A stretch of 64,000 nucleotides of DNA from Microcaldota archaeon (GTDB taxonomy: Archaea > Micrarchaeota > Micrarchaeia > Micrarchaeales > Micrarchaeaceae). Numbering within the stretch: the first letter of the stretch is position 1; every line of letters starts with the position of its first letter. The notes beneath the pieces are model-generated. The model ran no database searches. It worked only from the letters and a program-made list of their open reading frames with translations, and was not told the DNA's origin. This document shows positions 7,725 to 16,983 of this stretch, in pieces. The position numbers were made by a program, and so were the translations under genes. The stretch is taken from positions 18,855 through 82,854 of the forward strand of contig JAJZAJ010000002.1 in assembly GCA_021799475.1 (NCBI GenBank), written 5' to 3'.

Positions 7725-10712
7725 ATGGCAGACAATATTCCAAACGATCAATCACAGGAAACGTCAGGCATGAAGGTTGATGTGACTCCTTCAACAAGCC
7801 CTATCGGCACACCGCAGCCGGCTTCATCTGTTCCTGGCCAGAGATCAAACATCCTCAGTGACCACAAGGTGAACCTGAAATACATAGGAATAGCCGCAAT
7901 AGCGCTTATAATCATAATAGGGATTGTTGCAATAGGTCTTCCCGGCATGCACTCTACAACTACCACACAGCAAACAACTACTACAATAAGCCAGTCTGGT
8001 AGCTATCTTTCAAGCTGCCAGAATGTCGCATCGCCAGGAAAATACACGATGCAGTCTACTATAAGGACAAGCACTACTGACGGAGCATGCATAAACGTGA
8101 CAGCTGACAACGTGGCAATAAACTGCTCGGGTCAGTCAATACTGGGCTCAGGCCCATACACGGGAGTGCCTCCGTTCAGCTACGGGATATATGCGTATAA
8201 CAGAAGCAATGTAACAGTAACCGATTGCGGAATAGGCAATTTCTCATTCGGCGTTTATATGGACAGGGTCAAGGGCTTTAGCATAACACAGACAAACATG
8301 TCCCACAATTATATGTCAAGCCTGTATCTGGGAAACAGCTCATCCGGAAGGGTATCCGATAACTACATATCAAACTCTACAAGCCCGAATGGAGCAGTAT
8401 ATATAAACAACGGCACAACGAATGTTGTAATAGACAACAACACCCTCAAGCTCAATTCGGTATACGGATTCAGGATAGGAGGCAGCACTGGTCTCAGCTT
8501 CTTCAGCAACCACGTATCGCTTTCGCAATCATCTTTCTATTGTTCTGGCCAGGCAGGATTCCCGAGCAGCAGCAGGGCATCGGGCAATATCTGCACAAAT
8601 GACACAGGATGCGGATTCCTGGAATGCAACGGAACCAACAAAGCGACAAATCTTACGCAGGTTGTCCTGCGATACGGCGTTTCATCCTGCGGCTCTATAG
8701 AAAACCCCGGAACATATAACCTGGGAGGTAACATAAATGTCTTCGATTATATAGATCCGAAACTGAAGAGCAACGATGGCGCGTGTATAAGAGTCAACAC
8801 CAGCAATGTCAAGCTGGACTGCAACGGCTATTCGATAAACAATGCGGGCATCGCCATCTCGGCTTCCGGTGTCGGAAACCTTACGGTATCAAACTGCACG
8901 ATAACAAACTCATCGACAGGAGTCAGACTGCAGTCGGTAAAAACGGCAAAGATAATGAAAAGCAATATGCTATCTGACGGAACCGGATTAGCCGTCTACA
9001 ACGTCAGCGGTATGGTTGTTACAAACCTGACTGCATCGAACGGAACGGTAGGCATACAACTAACGAATTCATCCTCAAACATCTTCCAGAGAGTGAGCGC
9101 ATTGCGGAATAGCAACTACGGTATATACATAAGCAACTCACTGGGCAACGATTTCAATTTCGGCACCGCATCAGGCAACAGGGAGTTTGACGTGTATACT
9201 GATAACAGCTCGTCGGCAGCCGGGGATGGCCTGATGTCAAATTACAATTGCGGGGTATCAGATGCGCTTTGGGCAACATGCACATCATACGTGCTCGCAA
9301 ACCATACATCAACGCCGGTAAACGGGTGCACAGACCTCCTCTATCCCGGTTCATACATTATGCAGAGCAACGTGATATCCGCGCCTTCAGACTGCATACA
9401 GGTAAGCAGCAATAATGTAACTCTAAACTGCAACAACCAGATAGTAAGCTCCTCAAGCAGCGTAAGCGGCCCCGCCATACTGGTCGATGGACGCAGGAAT
9501 GTCACACTCGAGAACTGCAGGGTGGAGGGCTACGGCACCGGCATACTGGTGCAAAATTCAAAAGGGATCACTCTCAACTATTCCCATGACAACGCAACAG
9601 GGAATTACGGTATAGTGCTGTCGAATGTAAGCAATGCAGTGGTGGCGCACAACTTCGCTTCTGCGCAGAACGGCGCAAGCATATATCTGTATAATGTCAC
9701 AAAGAGCACAATAATCCATAACAACATGACGCTCAGCGAGGGCAGCGGCGCGACGGCAATGCTGGTTGATAACTCCATGAGCAACCTTATTGCTGACAAC
9801 TATGGTGCAGTAAATAACAACGGCTTTACTCTTGCCGGGCTATCCCACAACAACACCATAATAAACAACTGGTTCACTTCAGATAAGGGCACGGACTATG
9901 TCTGCAATGGTTACAACAGCGCACTCTCAGCGGAGAACGGGGGAAAGAACAGCGGAAGCAGCAAGAGCGGCTGCAAATGGCTTGCTGTAATACCACAGAA
10001 CGCGAATCCGCTCGCATGCCAGTCTGCTTACAATCCAACAATACAGAGCCTATCGCAGGATTTCATATATGCATACAACAGCACCTGCTTCCTCATCAGC
10101 GGCAGCGGCTCATCTTCGACGATAAACTGCAATGGACATACTATACTGGCGCCAAACGGGGGCAGCCTAGTCTGGATCGATGGAACCCACAGCGTAACGC
10201 TTGAGAACTGCTACCTGAAAGGGTTCACCAAGCCGGTAGTGGTTACGAACAGCTACGGCGACTTGATAACAAACACGACCATGCTGGACAACAATACCGC
10301 ACTGACGACAAATACGAGCACTGCTGCTGTCGGAATATACTCAACATCCTCAGCAACAGTGTCAAAGCTGAACATAACAACCAAGTTCGATGGAATATAC
10401 GCGAGCAATTCAGTAAGCCTGAGGATATCGAACAACACTGTAAATGCAACCGGCACAGCTTATGGTCTATACTCTGTCAACTCAAGCGTGATAAACGGAG
10501 ATGCATCAGTATCAGGATCGGGAACGGGCATAACAGTGTCAAACTCGGTCAACAACCAGTTCTCGGAGGACAATTTCTCAGCAATCGCCAACGGCATGCT
10601 CTGCCTGTTCAGCAGCCAGAAGAATAGCAGCAACAGCGACATCGGCGGCAACTCCTGCAGCAGCAACAACGGATGCAGCTGGATCGAAGGTTCTTCGGCT
10701 TCATGCCCCTAA
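7725..10712 (+). CDS. Large membrane-anchored surface protein with parallel beta-helix repeats
   Basis: About 995 aa from ATG 7725; the frame is open from 7581, so the start is uncertain. A cytoplasmic Pro/Ser-rich N-terminus precedes one transmembrane helix (residues ~53-72). A Thr-rich stalk follows, and then some 900 residues rich in Asn, Ser, Thr and Gly with NosD/PbH1-like right-handed beta-helix rungs (SNVTVTDCGIGNF, RNVTLENCRVEGY). Four modules each open with a Cys-containing segment ending in PGxY or a relic of it (near residues 97, 321, 533 and 763), implying internal duplication of a ~220-residue unit. Many NxS/T sites suggest N-glycosylation. Likely a cell-surface or adhesion/polysaccharide-binding protein; the substrate is unknown. 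Confidence 0.85.
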   Translation: MADNIPNDQSQETSGMKVDVTPSTSPIGTPQPASSVPGQRSNILSDHKVNLKYIGIAAIALIIIIGIVAIGLPGMHSTTTTQQTTTTISQSGSYLSSCQNVASPGKYTMQSTIRTSTTDGACINVTADNVAINCSGQSILGSGPYTGVPPFSYGIYAYNRSNVTVTDCGIGNFSFGVYMDRVKGFSITQTNMSHNYMSSLYLGNSSSGRVSDNYISNSTSPNGAVYINNGTTNVVIDNNTLKLNSVYGFRIGGSTGLSFFSNHVSLSQSSFYCSGQAGFPSSSRASGNICTNDTGCGFLECNGTNKATNLTQVVLRYGVSSCGSIENPGTYNLGGNINVFDYIDPKLKSNDGACIRVNTSNVKLDCNGYSINNAGIAISASGVGNLTVSNCTITNSSTGVRLQSVKTAKIMKSNMLSDGTGLAVYNVSGMVVTNLTASNGTVGIQLTNSSSNIFQRVSALRNSNYGIYISNSLGNDFNFGTASGNREFDVYTDNSSSAAGDGLMSNYNCGVSDALWATCTSYVLANHTSTPVNGCTDLLYPGSYIMQSNVISAPSDCIQVSSNNVTLNCNNQIVSSSSSVSGPAILVDGRRNVTLENCRVEGYGTGILVQNSKGITLNYSHDNATGNYGIVLSNVSNAVVAHNFASAQNGASIYLYNVTKSTIIHNNMTLSEGSGATAMLVDNSMSNLIADNYGAVNNNGFTLAGLSHNNTIINNWFTSDKGTDYVCNGYNSALSAENGGKNSGSSKSGCKWLAVIPQNANPLACQSAYNPTIQSLSQDFIYAYNSTCFLISGSGSSSTINCNGHTILAPNGGSLVWIDGTHSVTLENCYLKGFTKPVVVTNSYGDLITNTTMLDNNTALTTNTSTAAVGIYSTSSATVSKLNITTKFDGIYASNSVSLRISNNTVNATGTAYGLYSVNSSVINGDASVSGSGTGITVSNSVNNQFSEDNFSAIANGMLCLFSSQKNSSNSDIGGNSCSSNNGCSWIEGSSASCP

Positions 10713-10751
10713 CCTTTTATTCCTTTGTAGCTCTATAACCTAAGGCTCATC

Positions 10752-13100
10752 ATGAATGTATTGATAATAGCGGAGAAGCCAAGTGTCGCAAGGAAGATAG
10801 CAGCGGCTCTTGGCGAGCCTAAGCAGGAGAGCATCGACGGGGAAGTAAGCTATTTCGAAGTAAAGAAGGGAAACGATACGATATATGTGGCCGCAGCCGT
10901 GGGCCATCTCTTTACGATAAAGCAGAGCTCAAAAGGGCGGGAGATTCCTGTGCTTGATGTGGAATGGGCGCCCTCATACGAAGTGAACAAGATATCGGCG
11001 CATACAAAGCCCTACCTTAATACCATCGCATCCCTGTCGAAGAAATGCGACAAGTTTATCAATGCATGCGACTTTGATCTGGAAGGAACAGTGATCGGGA
11101 CAAACATAATAAAATTCGTCAATAGCGGCAAGATTGCGCAGAATAGCGCAAGGATGAAGTTTTCCACTACTACGGAAGAAGACCTGAGATACGCATACGA
11201 GCACCAGATGCCGCTCGACATAAACAACTATTATGCTGGAGAAGCAAGACATATGCTTGACTGGCTCTGGGGAATAAATCTGAGCAGGGCATTGACATCA
11301 GCGGTTTATGGCAAAAAATTTGTAAAAATGCTCAGCATAGGCAGGGTGCAGGGGCCGACACTGGCTGTGCTAGCGAAGCGCGAGATAGAAATAAGCAAGT
11401 TCATTCCAAAGCCTTTCTGGAGGCTTATTGCGCTTGTCGGAGATACGGAATTCGGGAGCAAGAGGGGCGATATATTCGAGAAAGAGCTGGCGCGCAAAGC
11501 ATTCGAAGAGGCGAGCGCGCACAAATCATCCGGGAGGATAGATGATGTGGAAACAAAGGAGCAGGAGGTCCAGCCTTACCCTCCGTTCGACCTTACTTCA
11601 TTGCAGCTGGAGGCGAGCAGGGCGCTGCATATAGACCCGTCGATGACGCTCTCGTTGGCGCAGTCGCTTTATGAAAAATCCTACATATCATACCCGAGGA
11701 CATCATCGCAAAAGCTGCCTTCCGCTCTTGGGCTGCCTAAAATAATCGACGCATTATCGAAGAACCCGCAGTACAGGGACCTTGCGGAGTCTCTTGTCAA
11801 AAACAAGAGGTTTATCCCTCTGGAAGGCGCGAAGGAAGACGAGGCCCACCCGGCAATATATCCAACCGGTGTGGTTCCGGAAAGGCTTGGGGCGCACGAG
11901 TCGAAACTTTACGACATGATAGCGAGAAGGTTCATGGCATGCTTTGCGGAACGGGCAAAAGTAGAGCGCGGAAAGATCACAGTATCGTTCGGCAGCGAGT
12001 TATTCATCGCAAGAGGATCGAGAATAATGAGCAAGGGGTGGCTAAGCTACTATACTTACGCGAAGATAGATGAGGTAATGCTGCCGCGCCTTAACAAGGG
12101 TGCCAACGCAGCTGCAACAAGCATCAAGCTGGATGAAATGGAAACGCAACCTCCGAAGAGATACGGAAAGGCGGGGTTGATTGCGGAGCTGGAGAAAAAG
12201 AATCTAGGAACCAAGGCGACCAGGGCCTCGATAATAGACACACTATTCAAAAGAAACTATATAGAAGGGACGAGCATAAAGGTCACAAAATTCGGGATGA
12301 GCGTATACGAGACTCTCAGGAAAAACGCCGAGATGATTACCGATGAAGAGACGACGGAGCGCCTGGAAGAGGACACCGACAAGATATCAAAAGGCAAGCT
12401 TTCCGAGAGCGATGTGATCGACGAAGGAAAAAAGATGCTGCTGGATGCTCTTGCTTTGTTCGAAAAAAACAAGACCCAGATAAGCGAGTCGATGCGCGCG
12501 GCCCTGAAGGAAAGCGAGCCCGTATTGGGAAAATGCCCGAAGGATGGAGGCGACCTGGTAATAAAACGGTCAAGGTTCGGCAAGAATTTTGTCGCATGCA
12601 AGAACTACCCTAACTGCACGCAGACGTACTCGCTGCCTCAGCAGGCGCTGATAGAAGCGACAGGGAAAACATGTGAGATCTGCCATACTCCTATAATAAA
12701 GGTAATACGCAGGGGGAGGAGGCCGTTCACGATGGACCTGGATCCGAACTGCGTGACAAAGAAGGATTGGAAGAAAAAGGAGCCGGAAACGGAAACAATT
12801 CCCCAAAAAGGCTTGCAGGAAATCAAGAGAGCAAAGGTGGTGCAGCATGGAGGCAGTATCGCGAAGAAAAGCAAAGAGGAAGATAAAGAAATAAGGGAAG
12901 AGGGCAAAGCGGCGGGCAAAACAGAAAGCAAAGAAGAAGGCAAAACAGAAGGCAGGACAGAAGGAAAGAAGGAAGGCAAAAAAAGAAAGACTGCAGGAAA
13001 AGAAAGGAAGCAGATGAAACAGAAGCCTTTAAAACCGGCGAAGAAGAAGAAAACAGAAACAGGCGGCGGAAAGGAAGCTATAGAAGGAGAAGCGGTTTAG
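10752..13100 (+). CDS. topA: DNA topoisomerase I (type IA)
   Basis: Relaxes negative supercoils through a 5'-phosphotyrosyl intermediate. In this 782-aa protein the Toprim domain opens with IIAEKPSVARKIA and has acidic metal site DFDLEG near residue 107. Catalytic Tyr is about residue 314 in YISYPRTSSQK. Two C-terminal zinc-ribbon units follow (CPKDGG...CKNYPNC and CEICHTP...DPNC). The last ~110 residues are a strikingly repetitive Lys/Glu/Gly tail, presumably a disordered DNA-binding extension. The trmI-like gene starts 7 bp downstream, so the two are co-transcribed. Confidence 0.96.
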   Translation: MNVLIIAEKPSVARKIAAALGEPKQESIDGEVSYFEVKKGNDTIYVAAAVGHLFTIKQSSKGREIPVLDVEWAPSYEVNKISAHTKPYLNTIASLSKKCDKFINACDFDLEGTVIGTNIIKFVNSGKIAQNSARMKFSTTTEEDLRYAYEHQMPLDINNYYAGEARHMLDWLWGINLSRALTSAVYGKKFVKMLSIGRVQGPTLAVLAKREIEISKFIPKPFWRLIALVGDTEFGSKRGDIFEKELARKAFEEASAHKSSGRIDDVETKEQEVQPYPPFDLTSLQLEASRALHIDPSMTLSLAQSLYEKSYISYPRTSSQKLPSALGLPKIIDALSKNPQYRDLAESLVKNKRFIPLEGAKEDEAHPAIYPTGVVPERLGAHESKLYDMIARRFMACFAERAKVERGKITVSFGSELFIARGSRIMSKGWLSYYTYAKIDEVMLPRLNKGANAAATSIKLDEMETQPPKRYGKAGLIAELEKKNLGTKATRASIIDTLFKRNYIEGTSIKVTKFGMSVYETLRKNAEMITDEETTERLEEDTDKISKGKLSESDVIDEGKKMLLDALALFEKNKTQISESMRAALKESEPVLGKCPKDGGDLVIKRSRFGKNFVACKNYPNCTQTYSLPQQALIEATGKTCEICHTPIIKVIRRGRRPFTMDLDPNCVTKKDWKKKEPETETIPQKGLQEIKRAKVVQHGGSIAKKSKEEDKEIREEGKAAGKTESKEEGKTEGRTEGKKEGKKRKTAGKERKQMKQKPLKPAKKKKTETGGGKEAIEGEAV

Positions 13101-13107
13101 TGACATA

Positions 13108-13671
13108 ATGTACATACCACAGCATTATAGGAGGCTGAAACGGGTGCCGCAGGTAATAGTGCCAAAGGACATAGGCATGATCCTCGCGTATTCCGGAGTC
13201 AACAGGGATAGCGTATGCGTAGACGCAGGAGCAGGCAGCGGATGGCTTGCCATCGCCTTGGCAAGGGTGGCAAAACAGGTCTACAGCTATGACATAAGAG
13301 AAGATTTTCTAGAGGTATCGGAAAAGAACAGGAAGAACGAAGGTCTTGATAATCTTACATTCAAGAAGGGAGACGTTACGAAGAAGATAAAGGAAAATAA
13401 TGTCGATGTAGTGACTCTAGACATGCCAGATTCGGACAAGGCGATTAAGAACGCGCAGAAGGCTCTGAGAGAGGGAGGCTGCATAGTAGGATACATGCCG
13501 CATATGGAGCAGGTAAAGAAGTTTGTCGAGACGCTGGAAAAGCGGAAATTTGTCGACGTGGTCGTCATGGAGAGTATAGTGAGGGATATGCTGGTGAGGG
13601 AGCAGGGAATGCGCCCGTCTACAAAAGGAGTATGGCACACCGGATATCTTGTTTTTGCGAGAAAGCAGTAG
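13108..13671 (+). CDS. tRNA (adenine-N1)-methyltransferase, TrmI-like, short form
   Basis: SAM-dependent Rossmann methyltransferase, 187 aa. It has motif I VDAGAGSGWLAIAL, the acidic end of beta-2 (YDIRED), motif IV-like VVTLDMPDSD, and a C-terminal substrate-binding part (RPSTKGVWHTGYLVFARK) typical of TrmI enzymes making m1A57/58 in the T-loop. Archaeal TrmI is usually ~250 aa. Here the N-terminal beta-barrel is missing, and only the PQVIVPKDIGMILAYSGV lead-in remains. It follows topA by 7 bp. Family assignment is fairly firm; activity without the N-domain is uncertain. Confidence 0.85.
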   Translation: MYIPQHYRRLKRVPQVIVPKDIGMILAYSGVNRDSVCVDAGAGSGWLAIALARVAKQVYSYDIREDFLEVSEKNRKNEGLDNLTFKKGDVTKKIKENNVDVVTLDMPDSDKAIKNAQKALREGGCIVGYMPHMEQVKKFVETLEKRKFVDVVVMESIVRDMLVREQGMRPSTKGVWHTGYLVFARKQ

Positions 13672-13729
13672 CCTTATTTTAAAATCATGGAGCTAAAGCC
13701 CCCGCAACACAAAAAGAAAGAAATTGTGA

Positions 13730-13750
13730 GGCGTATGCGATGCATACGCC
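13730..13750. other. Perfect hairpin in the trmI-TBP interval
   Basis: GGCGTATGC, a GAT loop, then GCATACGCC: a 9-bp perfect stem, GC-rich, immediately followed by CCGGG. It lies in the 207-bp gap between two convergent genes. It could be a transcription stop or RNA-stability element. A 38-codon frame from ATG 13687 also spans it; I cannot tell whether that is translated. Confidence 0.5.
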
Positions 13751-13878
13751 CCGGGTGGATGAGAATAGGGTTGTTCCGTAAAACAAGCGTCATCTCCGCA
13801 TAAAATGCGTGCTACATTATTTGATAACAGCTTATAAAAAGCTTTCTGTCTTCTGAAAATTCGACGAACACGACTTCG

Positions 13879-14208
13879 TTACTTTGCCGCTTTGGAGCCC
13901 TTCAGCGTTGATTTGTATTTCTTTATAAGCAGTACTGCCTGATCTACTGCCCTCCTGACGTCAGCCGGAGTCCGTGTGCCCGTGCATATTATCTTTCCAT
14001 TCTTGAAGAGCAGCAGCGCCGCCTTTGGATCGTGCACTTTGAATATCGCTCCCGGAAACTGCTCCGGCTCATAGTCTACGTCGTGGCTCATCTTTGCAAG
14101 ACCGTATAAGTCAAGATCAAGCTGCAGGTCTGCACTGGCCACTATGTTTACCACTATATAAGTTGGTTTTAGTATTACTCTTTTGTGAGGAGGGGAAGAA
14201 GCCGCCAT
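13879..14208 (-). CDS. tbp: TATA-binding protein with a single TBP repeat
   Basis: General transcription factor that binds and bends TATA DNA. The product is only 109 aa from ATG 14208 (preceded by GGTG). It holds one TBP repeat: NIVASADLQLDLDLYGL, then YEPEQFPGAIFKV, DPKAALLLF and GKIICTGTRT. Canonical archaeal TBP has two such repeats in ~180-200 aa. The DNA-intercalating Phe positions are kept (F51 in QFPG, F68 in LLLF). Neither flank has room for a second repeat: 59 bp of promoter upstream and a 207-bp gap before trmI downstream. A homodimer would be needed to rebuild the saddle (inference). It is divergent from L21e. Confidence 0.9.
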   Translation of the reverse strand: MAASSPPHKRVILKPTYIVVNIVASADLQLDLDLYGLAKMSHDVDYEPEQFPGAIFKVHDPKAALLLFKNGKIICTGTRTPADVRRAVDQAVLLIKKYKSTLKGSKAAK

Positions 14209-14332
14209 ATTCAAACACCAATCGATTATGGTTAGAGAATGAACGTTTAAATAGCTTACGGCGATAATATTATTGGCTACGACTGCTTACATCTCGTTTA
14301 CAGCTTGTTTGCAGTCTGTCCCAAGTGTTCAT

Positions 14333-14638
14333 ATGACAAAGAAATCAGCAGGCTTATTTTCAGGAAGGACAAGGCACCTGGCGAGGCATCACAAGCCATC
14401 GCAGCTAAGCGTCGGCACCTATATAAAGGAATTCAATGTGGGGGAAAAGGCGGCAATAGTGCAGAAAGGGAACAGGAGCAATATTCCACACCCAAGATAT
14501 AGGGGCAAAATAGGCACAGTTGTCGAAAGACGGGGCTCCGCATATGTCGTTGAAGTAAGGACATTCAATGCGATAAGGAAGCTTACCGTGCCCGTGGAGC
14601 ATATGGAGAAAGTCACTACGGGAACGAAAGCGCAGTGA
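14333..14638 (+). CDS. rpl21e: 50S ribosomal protein L21e (eL21)
   Basis: Archaeal/eukaryotic large-subunit protein, 101 aa, standard length. The start region MTKKSAGLFSGRTRHLARHH and the PHPRYRGKIGTVVERRG core are characteristic. ATG 14333 was chosen because family homology begins there; the frame is open 20 codons further upstream to a TTG. In many archaea the order is L21e-rpoF-DUF655. Here rpoF and DUF655 are about 800 bp away on the opposite strand, so the conserved cluster has been rearranged by inversion or insertion. Confidence 0.95.
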   Translation: MTKKSAGLFSGRTRHLARHHKPSQLSVGTYIKEFNVGEKAAIVQKGNRSNIPHPRYRGKIGTVVERRGSAYVVEVRTFNAIRKLTVPVEHMEKVTTGTKAQ

Positions 14639-14697
14639 AGCACAAGGCTCTGTATCCTATCCCAGGCAATGAAATACGGTGAAACGAGCAGCGTAGT

Positions 14698-15291
14698 ATG
14701 ATTGGCATGCCAAACTACTATTTCAAAAGGATAACATCAAGAACAGCACTGCCTACGGATAATGATGATGGTTCAAGCTTACTGTTCAATAGGAACGGCC
14801 AAGCCAATGATACTGCTTTGAGCTTCCTGTTCATGGATGAAGAGGAAAATAAGAAAAGAAAGGAACTTATAGAATCGCAGGTATTGCGCACCGGGTTCTC
14901 CCGTTTTAATTGGTATACTCCAGAGAGGGTGGAGTTCATGCTAAGGGTATTTACGGCTTTGGACAGCGAAGAGGGAAAGGGCTTCAAATGCGTCTTCCAG
15001 TCAGAAAACGGCAGGGCGTACAGAAGCAAGCATCTGTATCTGATTCCCGTGGGTTTTGGTCTCATAGCGGGCAGCTTCGCATTGGCAGACGCTTTAGAAC
15101 CTTATGTCGGGAGCCTTCTTTCTCAGGCAGTATCGGCGGCATCTTTACTAACCGCTGGAGTTGCGATAGCGCTCACTCTCAGGAAGAAGCATACCAGATT
15201 CTGCAATAATGCCGTAGAAAGCCTCAAGGGATTCATTGAACAGTATTTCACTGAGCATCCGGAAAGGCAGCCGCGCGCAGAAAAGGCCTGA
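14698..15291 (+). CDS. Hypothetical protein with two membrane helices
   Basis: 197 aa with no recognisable domain. The soluble N-terminal two thirds contain charged helices (MDEEENKKRKELIESQVL). Two adjacent hydrophobic helices follow at about residues 118-136 and 142-160, separated by a short loop, and then a basic, Arg/Lys-rich C-terminus (LRKKHTRFCNNAVESL). ATG 14698 and ATG 14707 are both plausible starts. It stands alone between L21e and the convergent DUF655 gene and may be inserted between the dispersed members of the L21e-rpoF neighbourhood. Confidence 0.7.
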   Translation: MIGMPNYYFKRITSRTALPTDNDDGSSLLFNRNGQANDTALSFLFMDEEENKKRKELIESQVLRTGFSRFNWYTPERVEFMLRVFTALDSEEGKGFKCVFQSENGRAYRSKHLYLIPVGFGLIAGSFALADALEPYVGSLLSQAVSAASLLTAGVAIALTLRKKHTRFCNNAVESLKGFIEQYFTEHPERQPRAEKA

Positions 15292-15428
15292 TGCTTTAGC
15301 AATATGAGCATGGAACCATCACATTTCAGTGATAGGATATTATCATGCAGGTTAAAAATAGTTAAAATATATGCAAAATACGGATCTTAGCATATGCAAC
15401 TCGCAACTCAACAGAAACGCATAACAGA

Positions 15429-16010
15429 TCAATACCTGCCATATCCCTCTCTCTTGACGTATGGCTTGGTGAACATGTAGAATCTGCCGGTTCCCTGCAG
15501 CTCTTCTATTATCCTGTCTCTTATGAGCTTTGCCGGTTCCTGCATCAGCGCCACCCTGTCCGTTATATCCTTGAAACTTTCGAATTTCTTCTCCTGTCTT
15601 GCCTTGAGTATTGCATCTAGGTGTTTTTTCCCGATACCTGGCAGCAGCTCCAGGCTATGTTCCCTTATGTTGACCGGCCCGGCAGTATTGAAAAGAGCAA
15701 CAAACTTGTCCTCGTGCTCGACTATTATCTTCATTATTATGTTAGGGAGCTCATTTTTTGCTGTCTGTGTCAGCTCATTGTATGTTATCCTGGTCTTTAT
15801 GAGCGATATCTTGTCCCTCTCTCCCCTTCCTATATAGACCTTGTCGCCCGCTTTGAGAGTAATGCCTTCTTTAGGGACCGCTTCTAAAAGCGTAAAGTAC
15901 ACCTCACCCATCAGCTGTGCCAGTGGTTCGCTCCTTCCAGAATGAGACTTTCCGCTAACCATGAAGTCAAGAACGACTGCGTTTTCCTCACGTTTTTCTT
16001 CCATCGGCAT
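15429..16010 (-). CDS. DUF655 family protein (OB/HhH nucleic-acid-binding)
   Basis: 193 aa. The N-terminal half has an OB-like barrel (VVLDFMVSGKS...GDKVYIGRGERDKISLIKTRI). The C-terminal half has a helix-hairpin-helix (LELLPGIGKKHLDAILKARQEKKF) of the kind that contacts nucleic acids. DUF655 proteins are archaeal and almost always encoded next to RNA polymerase subunit F, as here (23 bp downstream of rpoF). Their biochemical role is unknown; a link to transcription or translation is inferred from genomic context only. Confidence 0.9.
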   Translation of the reverse strand: MPMEEKREENAVVLDFMVSGKSHSGRSEPLAQLMGEVYFTLLEAVPKEGITLKAGDKVYIGRGERDKISLIKTRITYNELTQTAKNELPNIIMKIIVEHEDKFVALFNTAGPVNIREHSLELLPGIGKKHLDAILKARQEKKFESFKDITDRVALMQEPAKLIRDRIIEELQGTGRFYMFTKPYVKREGYGRY

Positions 16011-16033
16011 AGCAGATCAGTTTTCTTAATCAT

Positions 16034-16366
16034 TCAACCATGTTCTTTTATTGTCGCAACAATCTTACTTATCTCTTCATCTGTGAAAGCCCTGTTCTCC
16101 TTCATCAGTATCTGTCTTAGCGTGAATGGAGTTTTAGGCATTATGTCAATTATCTTGAGCAGCGCCTTGTCGCTGAGGTTAAAACCCTCAAGAGCTTTCC
16201 TGAGCTTCTCCTCCTTGGCAACATCTTTAATGGCAAATTTGCTGGCGTGCTCGTATGCCAGCTGCTGCTCGTATGTAAGCTCCTTGACCTTTTTTCTCTC
16301 CTCCAGTATCTCCTTTACACGCGCAAGCGACACTGCTTCTTCTCCTTTCGATGTCTTTCCTATCAT
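16034..16366 (-). CDS. rpoF: DNA-directed RNA polymerase subunit F (Rpb4)
   Basis: 110 aa. With subunit E this forms the polymerase stalk that binds nascent RNA and helps promoter melting. The HRDC-like core (ALLKIIDIMPKTPFTLRQILMKENRAFTDEEISKIVATIKE) is typical, and the N-terminal part includes SLARVKEILEERKK. It is transcribed with the DUF655 gene. A TATA-like CAATATAAC on the minus strand near 16412-16420 is appropriately placed. Length and motifs are normal. Confidence 0.94.
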   Translation of the reverse strand: MIGKTSKGEEAVSLARVKEILEERKKVKELTYEQQLAYEHASKFAIKDVAKEEKLRKALEGFNLSDKALLKIIDIMPKTPFTLRQILMKENRAFTDEEISKIVATIKEHG

Positions 16367-16593
16367 TTACATCACTATACGTAAGCTCAATTCCTGCCTA
16401 CACCCAACCGAGTTATATTGCGCAGTACAGGTATATTAAGGTTTTCTTTGCCCGTATTTTGCATCCTAATGGCAAAATCCTCATTTGCCGGTGTTTGCTG
16501 CCGGCGTCCACAGAAATGCCTGTTACTCTTTTCTCTCTTTTGTTATGGCAAATGTATTTAAAACCGTGATAACTTATAGTATCAGGTGATCAG

Positions 16594-16890
16594 ATGAAAA
16601 TATCAGACGTCTACAACATGGACATATATAGCGATGCCGGGCAATACTTAGGAGAAGTCCGCGATGCTATAGTTGATTTGGAGAAGGGAGAGGTAAGCAG
16701 GCTTCTCATGGATGAATGGAGGAGCTCTGACAGGGAAGACGTAAAAAGGATGCTGCAGCAAAAAAGCATACTCTTCAAGAACATCAAGAACATAGGCGAT
16801 GTAGTCCTTGTCTCAGCAACAGGCCAGAACCAGAGGACGCCGGAGAGTGCGGCAAGCACCGAAGTCTCGGATCTCGCTTCCAGGAGATAA
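16594..16890 (+). CDS. PRC-barrel domain protein
   Basis: 98 aa. The PRC-barrel signature is clear (MKISDVYNMDIYSDAGQYLGEVRDAIVDLEKGEVSRLL), followed by IGDVVLVSA, which closes the barrel. Archaea encode many small stand-alone PRC-barrel proteins. The fold is shared with RimM and some of these proteins act in cell division (CdpB family), but this one has no diagnostic feature. A TATA element (GTATTTAAAAC) lies about 35 bp upstream at 16553-16563. Confidence 0.88.
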   Translation: MKISDVYNMDIYSDAGQYLGEVRDAIVDLEKGEVSRLLMDEWRSSDREDVKRMLQQKSILFKNIKNIGDVVLVSATGQNQRTPESAASTEVSDLASRR

Positions 16891-16983
16891 TTAAATTTTC
16901 TTTTCTCTTTTTCTTTTGTCGCGTCAGCAGCCCCGGCAGCATGCGTTATAAATATTTATGCGCTCCATCGTTGCATTATAAGC

